Below are positions 24,661 through 31,073 of a stretch of 31,073 bases of DNA, one piece after another. The DNA is taken from the NCBI GenBank assembly GCA_050115795.1, contig JASFPT010000014.1:1-31073 (forward strand). The letters run 5' to 3'. Made by a program: the position numbers and the translations under genes. Each line of letters starts with the position of its first letter. The stretch's first letter is position 1. This DNA is from JAIPEL01 sp050115795. Lineage in GTDB: Bacteria > Desulfobacterota > Desulfobacteria > Desulfobacterales > CAFBRK01. The notes below the pieces were generated by a model that was not told the origin of the DNA, ran no database searches, and saw nothing but the letters and a program-made list of their open reading frames with translations.

Positions 24661-24989
24661 GGAACCCTCCGGGATCGATTCGACCCTTCATAGCAGCATT
24701 GGCGTGCGAAGGGTAGCAGATTTTAGCGTTCCCGGCCGGATCCGCCGCATTCTCATCCTCTTCCAATCCCGGGGGGCGACGGAGCTAACTTATCGGTAAC
24801 GCAGCCATTTTCCGTGTTCGTTTCCGGCAATTTTGCGCTTGAAGTTGCCCCTGAAATCCTCTAATACAGATCGCAGTCCGGGCGCAGGTCCTGGCCCCGC
24901 TCGATCCCATTCGGCGGCTGCAGAGGCTGAAGTGCTTGGATTTGTATGTAAAATGCTTGAAATCCTGCGGCCAACGAAAAAGGAGAGCC
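24661..24989. other. Intergenic region between the HNH gene and serA
   Basis: About 330 bases between divergent genes hold no gene. A candidate serA promoter is described at 24839-24867. No minus-strand promoter for the HNH gene was evident. Confidence 0.5.
24839..24867 (+). promoter_or_regulatory. Candidate serA promoter
   Basis: TTGAAG (24839-24844) and TAATAC (24862-24867) are 17 bp apart. This would give a leader of about 115 nt before serA. A second possible -10, tgtaaaat near 24946, lies closer but lacks a good -35. Confidence 0.5.
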
Positions 24990-26567
24990 ATGAAGGTACT
25001 GGTGAGTGACAATCTTGCGGAAGTAGGCGTTGCCATGTTTGAAAACGAGGAGGGGATCGAGGTCGACGTCAAAACGGGCCTTTCCCCCGAGGAGCTCAAA
25101 AAGATCATCGGCGAATACGACGCGTTGGTGATTCGCAGCGCCACAAAGGTGACGGCCGACCTGCTCGAGTCAGCCCCCCGGCTCAAGGTGGTCGGAAGGG
25201 CCGGCATCGGGCTGGACAATGTCGACATTCCGGCGGCGACCAAGCACGGTGTCGTGGTGATGAACACCCCGGGGGGGAACGTGATCACCACCGCCGAGCA
25301 CGCCATCGCCATGATGCTCTCCCTTTCGCGCAATATCCCCATGGGCACCGCCAGCCTCAAGTCCGGCCGCTGGGACAAGAAGTTGCTCCAGGGCCGGGAA
25401 ATCTTCAACAAAGTGCTGGGCGTGATCGGCTTCGGAAAAATCGGTTCCATCGTTGCCGACAGGGCTCGCGGTCTCAAAATGCAGGTGATCGTCCACGATC
25501 CGAACGTCAACCCGGAAAAAATCGAAAAGGCCGGGTTCGAAAGCGTCTCCTTGGAGGAGCTCTACCGCCGGTCGGACTACATCACGGTCCATGTCCCGAA
25601 GATGAAGGCCACCTTGAGCCTGATCAACAAGGAGGCCTTCGACCAGATGAAGGACGGCGTGATGATCATCAACTGCGCCCGCGGTGGCATCATCAACGAA
25701 GACGACCTTCACCAGGCCATCGAATCCGGGAAGGTGGCCGGCGCCGCACTGGATGTCTTTGAACAAGAACCCCCCGGCGAGTGCCGGCTCTTCGATCTGG
25801 ACCGGCTGATCTGCACCCCCCACCTGGGGGCCTCCACGGCCGAGGCCCAGAGCAACGTGGCCGTGCAGGTGGCCGATCAGATCATCCAGTATCTGAAATA
25901 TGGGACGATCATCAACGCCGTGAACGTCCCCTCGGTGACCGGCGAGCTGCTCAATCGGCTCGGCCCGTATCTGTCCCTGGCCGAAAAGATGGGCAGCCTC
26001 CAGGCCCAGCTCGCCAAGGGGCCGGTCAAGGAGGTGCAGATCGAGTTTGCCGGCGACTTCGGGGACCTCGATCTTTCGCCGGTCTCCACCGCGCTGCTCA
26101 AGGGGCTGCTGGAGCATGTGGTCAAGGACGACGTCAACTGGGTCAATGCCGGGGTCCTGGCCAAGGATCGGGGCGTCACCGTGGCCGAGTCGACCAGCGC
26201 CGAGGCCGGTCATTTCGTGAACCTGATCACCGCCCGGGTCATTTCCGACGAGACCGCAATGGTGTCGGGCACCATTTATGGAAAGAACGATCCCCGGATC
26301 GTCAAGATCAACAACTTCGGGCTGGAGCTCATTCCCCAGGGGCATCTGGCCTTGATCTACAACTACGACAAGCCGGGGGCGATCGGCAGCATCGGCTCCA
26401 CCCTGGGAAAACACAACATCAACATCGACCGCATGTCCGTCGGCCAGGACGAGGATGGAGAAAGCAACATCATTTTCATGAAGACCGACACCTCCATTCC
26501 GGAAGCGGTCATCCAGGAACTGTGTGAACTGCCGATGGTGCGGACGGTGACGCCCCTGGAATTCTAG
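24990..26567 (+). CDS. serA: D-3-phosphoglycerate dehydrogenase (first step of serine synthesis)
   Basis: The enzyme oxidises 3-phosphoglycerate to 3-phosphohydroxypyruvate with NAD+. ATG 24990 follows AAAGGAGAGCC; an upstream in-frame ATG at 24936 has no ribosome-binding site. The 525-residue long form has all parts: the substrate domain (GRAGIGLDNVDIPAATKHG, residues 69-87), the Rossmann motif GFGKIG (147-152), catalytic R231 (NCARGGIINEDD), E260 and H278 (CTPHLGAS), an intervening domain from about 320 to 445, and a C-terminal ACT domain (about 450-525, HLALIYNYDKPGAIGSIGS). The ACT domain suggests serine feedback. It is monocistronic as far as can be seen. Confidence 0.96.
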   Translation: MKVLVSDNLAEVGVAMFENEEGIEVDVKTGLSPEELKKIIGEYDALVIRSATKVTADLLESAPRLKVVGRAGIGLDNVDIPAATKHGVVVMNTPGGNVITTAEHAIAMMLSLSRNIPMGTASLKSGRWDKKLLQGREIFNKVLGVIGFGKIGSIVADRARGLKMQVIVHDPNVNPEKIEKAGFESVSLEELYRRSDYITVHVPKMKATLSLINKEAFDQMKDGVMIINCARGGIINEDDLHQAIESGKVAGAALDVFEQEPPGECRLFDLDRLICTPHLGASTAEAQSNVAVQVADQIIQYLKYGTIINAVNVPSVTGELLNRLGPYLSLAEKMGSLQAQLAKGPVKEVQIEFAGDFGDLDLSPVSTALLKGLLEHVVKDDVNWVNAGVLAKDRGVTVAESTSAEAGHFVNLITARVISDETAMVSGTIYGKNDPRIVKINNFGLELIPQGHLALIYNYDKPGAIGSIGSTLGKHNINIDRMSVGQDEDGESNIIFMKTDTSIPEAVIQELCELPMVRTVTPLEF

Positions 26568-26719
26568 GGCGTTTTTCTGCCGCGAAGAAAAACGAAAGGT
26601 GGACAACCAAACCGAAGGCCGATTTTCTCCGGCAGCTTCACCTATTGCATTCGAAATGGAAATGATTATCTGTACTTGTCAAAACCTTCATATATGAATC
26701 TCAAGTTTTTTCATTTTCG

Positions 26720-26739
26720 AAAACCGCGGAGCGGTTTTT
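26720..26739 (+). promoter_or_regulatory. Hairpin in the leader of the DUF1844 gene
   Basis: Arms aaaaccgc (26720-26727) and gcggtttt (26731-26738) with loop gga end directly before the ribosome-binding site gaggaggg. It has a terminator-like shape with a short T run (26735-26739) and may modulate expression or end a transcript reading through from serA. Confidence 0.4.
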
Positions 26740-26751
26740 GAGGAGGGCGAA

Positions 26752-27162
26752 ATGGCAGAGGACAACAAAGGATTCACGGTGCGGGACCGCAGATTTTCTT
26801 CCCAGGGGTCCGAAAAAGAGCCGGAGAAGGAGACCGTCGAAGAAACCGCCCGGGAGCCCGAGCCGGATCGCCCGGCGGCGGAGGCGGCCGCCGGCGCCGA
26901 AGACACCGGGGCCCCGCTTCCCAAGATCGACTTTGCAACCTTCATTTTCTCCCTGAACTCCTCGGCGCTCGTGCACCTGGGCGTCATCGAAGAGCCCGGC
27001 ACCGGCAATAAGATCAAAAACCTTCCCCTGGCCAAGCAGACCATCGATCTTCTCGGCGTCATGGAAGAAAAAACCCGGGGAAACCTGAACGAAGACGAAG
27101 ACAACCTGCTCCGGAACATCCTCCACGACCTGAGAATCATGTACGTCAGGGAAAAGGGGTAG
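26752..27162 (+). CDS. DUF1844 family protein
   Basis: This 136-residue cytoplasmic protein is widespread in Desulfobacterota and related phyla and has no known function. Residues 1-55 are an acidic, disordered, E- and A-rich segment (KEPEKETVEETAREPEPDRP). The DUF1844 domain follows from about 58: IDFATFIFSLNSSALVHLGV, then NLPLAKQTIDLLGVMEEKTRG and NLLRNILHDLRIMYVREKG at the end. The ribosome-binding site GAGGAGGG is 7 nt before the ATG. It lies between serA and the DegP protease on the same strand. Confidence 0.9.
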   Translation: MAEDNKGFTVRDRRFSSQGSEKEPEKETVEETAREPEPDRPAAEAAAGAEDTGAPLPKIDFATFIFSLNSSALVHLGVIEEPGTGNKIKNLPLAKQTIDLLGVMEEKTRGNLNEDEDNLLRNILHDLRIMYVREKG

Positions 27163-27217
27163 CCGCCCGGTCGATCCGGTCTCTTTTTCAACCGTCCCCG
27201 TCCCATACACCTTCTGC

Positions 27218-27252
27218 GCCGGGGGCATCAGCACCTCCCCGATGCCCCCGGC
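27218..27252. other. Stem-loop between the DUF1844 and DegP genes
   Basis: Perfect 12-bp arms, gccgggggcatc (27218-27229) and gatgcccccggc (27241-27252), enclose an 11-nt loop. No T run follows. It may stabilise the 3' end of the upstream mRNA or be another dispersed palindrome. Confidence 0.5.
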
Positions 27253-27357
27253 TGTTGCCAGCTATGAATTGATGGTTATCCTTTCGGCGGTCGGCGAAAG
27301 TTCCCGGCCGGATCGAACCAACGGTCAATTCAATGGAACAACGAAGGGGGCAATTCA

Positions 27358-28827
27358 ATGACGATCATTTCGACCCATCCGAAGCGGACGCGCTGGGCGG
27401 TTCTTTTCGCCCTGTTGTTTTTGTTTGGCGGAATTGTGACGGTGATCGGTGCCGGCACCGCCGGTTCGGCATCGGCGCGGCCCGGCCCGGTGACCATGGT
27501 GCCGGAATCCTTTACGCAGCTTGCCGAGATGGTGGGCCCGGCCGTGGTCAACATCCGCACGGTCAAGACGGTAAAGGGCGGCGGCCCCGTATTTCGCCAT
27601 TTCCAGCGGGGACCCTTCGGGGACCAAGACCAATTTCGGGACTTTTTCGAGAAATTTTTCGGTGGTGAAGAGCCCCACCGCGATTTCAAACAGCGCAGCC
27701 TCGGTTCCGGTTTCATCATCGATCCGGAGGGCTTCATCGTCACCAACAATCACGTCATCGAAGACGCCGACGAGATCCGGGTCATCCTCAAAGACGAAAA
27801 AGAGTACGACGCGAAAGTCGTCGGCCGGGACCCGAACACCGATCTGGCCTTGATTAAAATCCAGGACGGCAAAAACTTTCCCGTCATGCCCCTGGGCGAT
27901 TCGGACGCCCTCAAAGTGGGACAGTGGGTGGTGGCGATCGGCAGCCCCTTCGGGCTGGAGCAGACGGTGACCGCGGGGATCGTCAGCGCCAAGGGCCGGG
28001 TGATCGGTTCCGGACCTTACGACGACTTCATCCAGACCGACGCTTCGATCAACCCGGGCAACAGCGGCGGGCCGCTGCTGAACATGAACGGCGAGGTCAT
28101 CGGCATCAACACGGCCATCATCGCCAGCGGTCAGGGGATCGGTTTTGCCATCCCCATCAACATGGCCAAGGGGATCATCGCTCAGCTCAAGGAGACGGGC
28201 GAAGTGACCCGTGGCTGGCTCGGGGTCGGCATCCAACCGCTGAGCCAGGAGATGCGTGAATATTACCGGATCGATGACGACCGGGGCGTCCTGGTCAGTC
28301 AGGTCTTCCCGGGAGACCCCGCCGACAAGGCCGGCATCCAGGCCAAGGACATCATCATCGCGGTAAACGGTCAGAAAATTAGCGATGCCAGAGATCTGAC
28401 CGGAACAATCGCTTCTCTCCCGGTCGGATCGACCGCCAAGATCGTCGTGCTTCGCGACGGCAAAGAGAAGACCATAAACGTGACCATCGCAAAGCGGGAG
28501 GACGAACGGGTCGCCACCATGGACCGGAAGGGGCCGAAGGAGGATTCCGCACTGGGCATTCGTGTCTCGGAAATCACCCCGGAGATCAGCCGCCGCTTCA
28601 ACCTCGAAGATGAAGAGGGAATCATCGTGGTGGACGTGAGCCAGGGGAGCAAGGCCGACGAGGCCGGTCTTGAGCCCGGGGACATCATCAAGGAGGTCAA
28701 CCGGAAAGATATCCGCACCGTGAAGGATTTCGAATCCGCCATTTCGGCGGTCGATGACGGAGATGCGATCCAGATGTTCGTCCGGCGCCAGAACATGGGC
28801 TTTTTGGTGGTGAAAATCATGAAATAA
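27358..28827 (+). CDS. degP: Periplasmic serine protease/chaperone DegP (HtrA)
   Basis: This ATP-independent protease degrades or refolds damaged envelope proteins. The 489-residue precursor has an N-terminal signal or anchor segment (residues about 12-40, WAVLFALLFLFGGIVTVIG). The trypsin-like domain has the triad H132 (TNNHVIED), D162 (NTDLALI) and S236 (NPGNSGGPL). Two PDZ domains follow, about 285-375 (RGWLGVGIQPLSQEMREYY) and 395-489 (LGIRVSEITPEISRRFNL). A flexible LA-loop rich in F, D and G (about 75-110) precedes the catalytic domain, as in DegP and DegQ. The ATG at 27358 follows AAGGGGG. Whether it is soluble or anchored depends on cleavage near ASA at 38-40. Confidence 0.94.
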   Translation: MTIISTHPKRTRWAVLFALLFLFGGIVTVIGAGTAGSASARPGPVTMVPESFTQLAEMVGPAVVNIRTVKTVKGGGPVFRHFQRGPFGDQDQFRDFFEKFFGGEEPHRDFKQRSLGSGFIIDPEGFIVTNNHVIEDADEIRVILKDEKEYDAKVVGRDPNTDLALIKIQDGKNFPVMPLGDSDALKVGQWVVAIGSPFGLEQTVTAGIVSAKGRVIGSGPYDDFIQTDASINPGNSGGPLLNMNGEVIGINTAIIASGQGIGFAIPINMAKGIIAQLKETGEVTRGWLGVGIQPLSQEMREYYRIDDDRGVLVSQVFPGDPADKAGIQAKDIIIAVNGQKISDARDLTGTIASLPVGSTAKIVVLRDGKEKTINVTIAKREDERVATMDRKGPKEDSALGIRVSEITPEISRRFNLEDEEGIIVVDVSQGSKADEAGLEPGDIIKEVNRKDIRTVKDFESAISAVDDGDAIQMFVRRQNMGFLVVKIMK

Positions 28828-28831
28828 AAGC

Positions 28832-28860
28832 GCAGGCGCGCTTCTCCGAAAGCCGCCTGC
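28832..28860 (+). terminator. Stem-loop after degP
   Basis: Arms gcaggcg (28832-28838) and cgcctgc (28854-28860) lie 5 bp beyond the degP stop. There is no T run, so it is only a possible terminator. Confidence 0.35.
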
Positions 28861-28901
28861 CCGCGGCGGAACGGTGATGTTCTAAAAAATCCAAATAAAA
28901 A

Positions 28902-28948
28902 CAGCAGGCAGGAGGCCGACGGCAGACGCGGCGGCCTCCTGCCTGCTG
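28902..28948 (-). repeat. 17-bp inverted repeat oriented like a minus-strand terminator
   Basis: Perfect 17-bp arms (28902-28918 and 28932-28948) enclose 13 nt. The A-rich sequence lies on its left (28882-28901), so a T run follows only when it is read on the minus strand. Both flanking genes are on the plus strand. Confidence 0.7.
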
Positions 28949-29004
28949 CGTTCCGTGGCTCGAGGCCCGGCAAGGCCGCTTGCCTTGACTTTCCTGCTTT
29001 TACC

Positions 29005-29046
29005 GGGCGGCAAAGCCGCCCCTTGTAAAATCGCGAAGCGATTTTA
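29005..29046 (+). promoter_or_regulatory. Double hairpin directly in front of the ispE start codon
   Basis: A gggcggc/gccgccc stem (29005-29021) is followed by a perfect 9-bp stem, taaaatcgc/gcgatttta (29026-29046), with loop gaa. The ispE ATG is at 29050, three bases later. No Shine-Dalgarno sequence is present in the gap or in the hairpin arms. It could control translation or be an inserted palindromic repeat. Confidence 0.5.
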
Positions 29047-29049
29047 TCC

Positions 29050-29904
29050 ATGGAAATCTCCTCCCCTGCCAAAATCAACCTGTACCTGGAAGTGATCGCC
29101 AAAAGGTCCGACGGATACCATGACCTGCGGACCCTCATGTGCCCGGTCGACCTGTTCGACACGGTCCGGATTCGGATCGCCGGCGACCGAATCCGGCTCT
29201 GTTGCAACGCAAAAGGGGTTCCGGAAGACGAGTCCAATCTTGCCTGGAAGGCGGTCGCGGCCTTTTGTCGCGGGATGGCGCAGCGGGGTCTTTCCCCACC
29301 GCCGGGGGTCTCGATCGAACTGGAGAAGCGCATTCCAGCCGGCGGCGGTCTAGGCGGCGGCAGCAGCAACGCCGCGGCCGTCCTGATGGGGTTGAATCAA
29401 ACGTTGAACGAGCCGCTCGACACCGCCGATCTGGCCGCCCTGGCGTCGGGTCTCGGCGCGGACGTCCCCTTTTTTCTGCTCCGAAAGCCGGCCCTGGCAA
29501 CGGGCATCGGAGACCGTTTGACCCCGGTCCGGACGCTGGTCCCCCATCCCGTTCTGATCGTCGATCCCGGCTTTTCCATCTCCACGGCTTCGGTCTATTC
29601 CGCGCTGAATTTGGGATTGACAAAATGCGGAAAAAGACATAGAAAATTCCCCTTTAGAGAACGAAAATTCGAGGCGGTTCACCACCTGTGCAACGATCTT
29701 GAAGCGGTTGTTTTTCCGCGTCATCCGGTGCTTGCCGCCATCAAGGGCGAATTGATGCAAAGCGGCGCACTGGGTGCTTTGCTGTCCGGCAGCGGCGCCT
29801 GTGTATTCGGCCTGTTTGCGGACAGCGCCGATGCGCGAAAGGCCCGCCGGCGCCTTTCGACTCTTCACGGGTGGCGAATTTTCCAGGCAGACATGATCGT
29901 GTAA
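29050..29904 (+). CDS. ispE: 4-diphosphocytidyl-2-C-methyl-D-erythritol kinase
   Basis: This GHMP-family kinase of the non-mevalonate (MEP) isoprenoid pathway phosphorylates CDP-methylerythritol with ATP. The 284-residue protein begins MEISSPAKINLYLEV, where K8 is a catalytic residue, and has the ATP-binding glycine loop PAGGGLGGGSSNAA (residues 96-109), the catalytic D138 in GLGADVPFF, and the third GHMP motif GALLSGSGACVFGLF near the C-terminus. The start at ATG 29050 is fixed by the N-terminal motif even though there is no ribosome-binding site and a hairpin ends three bases before it. It is followed by tRNA-Gln and prs, a conserved order in many Proteobacteria and Desulfobacterota. Confidence 0.95.
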   Translation: MEISSPAKINLYLEVIAKRSDGYHDLRTLMCPVDLFDTVRIRIAGDRIRLCCNAKGVPEDESNLAWKAVAAFCRGMAQRGLSPPPGVSIELEKRIPAGGGLGGGSSNAAAVLMGLNQTLNEPLDTADLAALASGLGADVPFFLLRKPALATGIGDRLTPVRTLVPHPVLIVDPGFSISTASVYSALNLGLTKCGKRHRKFPFRERKFEAVHHLCNDLEAVVFPRHPVLAAIKGELMQSGALGALLSGSGACVFGLFADSADARKARRRLSTLHGWRIFQADMIV

Positions 29905-29940
29905 TGGCATTGCGCACGGCAAGCCGGGCGGAATGCCATT
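29903..29940 (+). terminator. Weak stem-loop after ispE
   Basis: Perfect 9-bp arms, aatggcatt (29903-29911) and aatgccatt (29932-29940), overlap the ispE stop codon and are followed by only a short T stretch. Possible inefficient terminator ahead of the tRNA gene. Confidence 0.35.
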
Positions 29941-30072
29941 TCAGTTGCGTTGCGGGGGGGCAACGGCCGATTCGACCGAGACCGGGGCCTTGATTCCCGC
30001 GCCCCGACAGGCCTTTATCCCTTGAAAACCAAGCGGCGCAACCGCTTTCCATAGAATCGCGGCGTGACTTGA

Positions 30073-30147
30073 TGGGGCGTCGTCAAGTGGTAAGACACAG
30101 GATTTTGGTTCCTGCATTCGGAGGTTCGAATCCTCCCGCCCCAGCCA
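30073..30147 (+). tRNA. tRNA-Gln(TTG)
   Basis: A full 75-nt cloverleaf is present. The acceptor tggggcg pairs with cgcccca, the D-arm contains gtcaagtggtaagac, and the anticodon arm is cagga-ttttggt-tcctg with anticodon TTG at 30105-30107. The T-arm is ggagg-ttcgaat-cctcc, and GCCA is encoded at the 3' end. It sits between ispE and prs, as in many related genomes. Confidence 0.97.
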
Positions 30148-30219
30148 GCCTCTAACGGCCACCCGGCGCTGGACATTGGCGAACCGGAATCGGGCGGCAG
30201 GCAAAAACAGGCGGAGCTG

Positions 30220-31073
30220 ATGGACAACTTACAAATTTTTGCGGGCAATTCGAATCCTCGGCTGGCACAACAGATTTGTGAAAACTTGAAGATGCCGCTG
30301 GGCGGGGCGAAGGTCAAGCGGTTTTCAGACGGAGAGATCCAGATCGAAATCGACGACAACGTTCGCTCCAGGGACATCTTCGTCATCCAGTCCACGTGCG
30401 ATCCGGTCAACGACAATCTGGTCGAGCTGCTGTTGCTCATCGACGCCTTCAAACGGGCTTCGGCCAAGCGGATCACGGCTGTACTCCCCTATTACGGATA
30501 CGCCCGACAGGACAAGAAAGTGGCCCCCCGCGTACCGATCAGTGCGAAGTTGGTGGCCGACCTGCTGACCGTCGCCGGTGCCAAGCGGGTCATTACGATG
30601 GATCTTCACGCCGGTCAGATCCAGGGATTTTTCAATATCCCGGTGGACAACCTGTTCGCAGCCCCGGTGACCATCCGCTACATCCGGGAAAGTTACAGGA
30701 AAGACCTGGTGATCGTCTCTCCGGATGCCGGCGGAGTGGAGCGTGCCCGGGCCTTTGCAAAGCGCCTGGAGGCCGGGCTCGCGATCGTGGACAAGCGGCG
30801 AAACGCACCGAATGTGGCCAAGGCGATGGCCGTGATCGGAGATGTGACCGACAAGGTGGCCGTGATTCTCGACGATATGGTCGACACCGCCGGGACGCTG
30901 ACCGAGGCCGCCGAGGCCCTGGCCCGCAAGGGGGCCCGGGAGGTCCATGCGTGCTGCTCCCATGCCGTTTTGTCCGGGCCGGCCGTTGACCGGATTACCG
31001 AGTCGGCCCTGAAAAGCCTTGTGGTCACCGATACCATACCGCTCGCCCCCAAAGCCGAGGCATGCGGCAAGAT
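30220..31073 (+). CDS. prs: Ribose-phosphate diphosphokinase (PRPP synthetase), truncated by the window end
   Basis: The enzyme makes phosphoribosyl diphosphate from ribose 5-phosphate and ATP for nucleotide, histidine and tryptophan synthesis. The first 284 residues are visible, beginning MDNLQIFAGNSNPRLAQQI; a complete protein would be about 310-315 residues, so roughly 30 are missing. Motifs are RFSDGEIQIEI, YYGYARQDKK, the catalytic region MDLHAGQIQGFFNIPVDNL, SPDAGGVERA and the PRPP-binding loop VILDDMVDTAGTL. GGAG is only 3 nt before ATG 30220, a rather close spacing. In related genomes rplY and pth commonly follow. Confidence 0.96.
   Translation, partial: MDNLQIFAGNSNPRLAQQICENLKMPLGGAKVKRFSDGEIQIEIDDNVRSRDIFVIQSTCDPVNDNLVELLLLIDAFKRASAKRITAVLPYYGYARQDKKVAPRVPISAKLVADLLTVAGAKRVITMDLHAGQIQGFFNIPVDNLFAAPVTIRYIRESYRKDLVIVSPDAGGVERARAFAKRLEAGLAIVDKRRNAPNVAKAMAVIGDVTDKVAVILDDMVDTAGTLTEAAEALARKGAREVHACCSHAVLSGPAVDRITESALKSLVVTDTIPLAPKAEACGK

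Noticed and set aside
25170..26606. Minus-strand open frame of 478 codons opposite serA
   Set aside because: It is antisense to an unmistakable serA and has low-complexity composition of the shadow type.

Overview
The window is GC-rich, strictly bacterial chromosome. It most resembles an anaerobic Desulfobacterota genome of the Desulfobacterales type. This is inferred from the order ispE, tRNA-Gln, prs, from an L-cysteine desulfidase, from a CxxC-tailed sensor protein of a kind common in that phylum, and from palindromic intergenic repeats. No sequence search was possible, so the placement is inference.

Left end (1-703): a displaced 3' half of a tRNA-Glu(CTC) gene lies beside AT-richer DNA, and its T-arm/acceptor end is repeated 108 bp further on. 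This looks like the right border of an integrated element whose body is to the left of the window. A 33-residue single-span membrane protein with its own promoter and terminator follows. Region 704-4298: a promoter and a structured, terminator-like leader precede a three-gene metal-chelate or corrinoid-type ABC importer (binding protein, permease, ATPase). Region 4299-8290: a gene remnant, an exported cytochrome c', and a convergent minus-strand arsenic operon: arsR, acr3, a transglutaminase-fold protein and a cytochrome b561.

Region 8681-15219: a tandem-domain universal stress protein is translationally coupled to a complete Mrp-type cation/proton antiporter operon, with mrpA and mrpB fused, followed by mrpC, D, E, F and G in overlapping frames. 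Region 15257-19149: a small exported DUF4177-like protein, L-cysteine desulfidase, a cyclic-nucleotide-binding protein with a zinc-ribbon-like tail, and a RimK-like ATP-grasp enzyme. Region 19323-24660: acetoacetyl-CoA synthetase with terminator and promoter, an unknown 258-residue protein, a 37-residue rubredoxin-like protein, two small unknown proteins, a repeat-filled intergenic block and an HNH nuclease.

Right end (24839-31073): serA, a DUF1844 protein, a DegP/HtrA protease, ispE, tRNA-Gln(TTG) and the start of prs, cut off by the window end. This part is ordinary housekeeping. I see no CRISPR array, complete insertion sequence, rRNA or recognisable defence system. The most unusual items are the tRNA-Glu border, the leader before the ABC importer, the gene content of the ars operon, the stress-protein/Mrp coupling, the sensor without a DNA-binding domain, and the hairpin directly in front of the ispE start codon.
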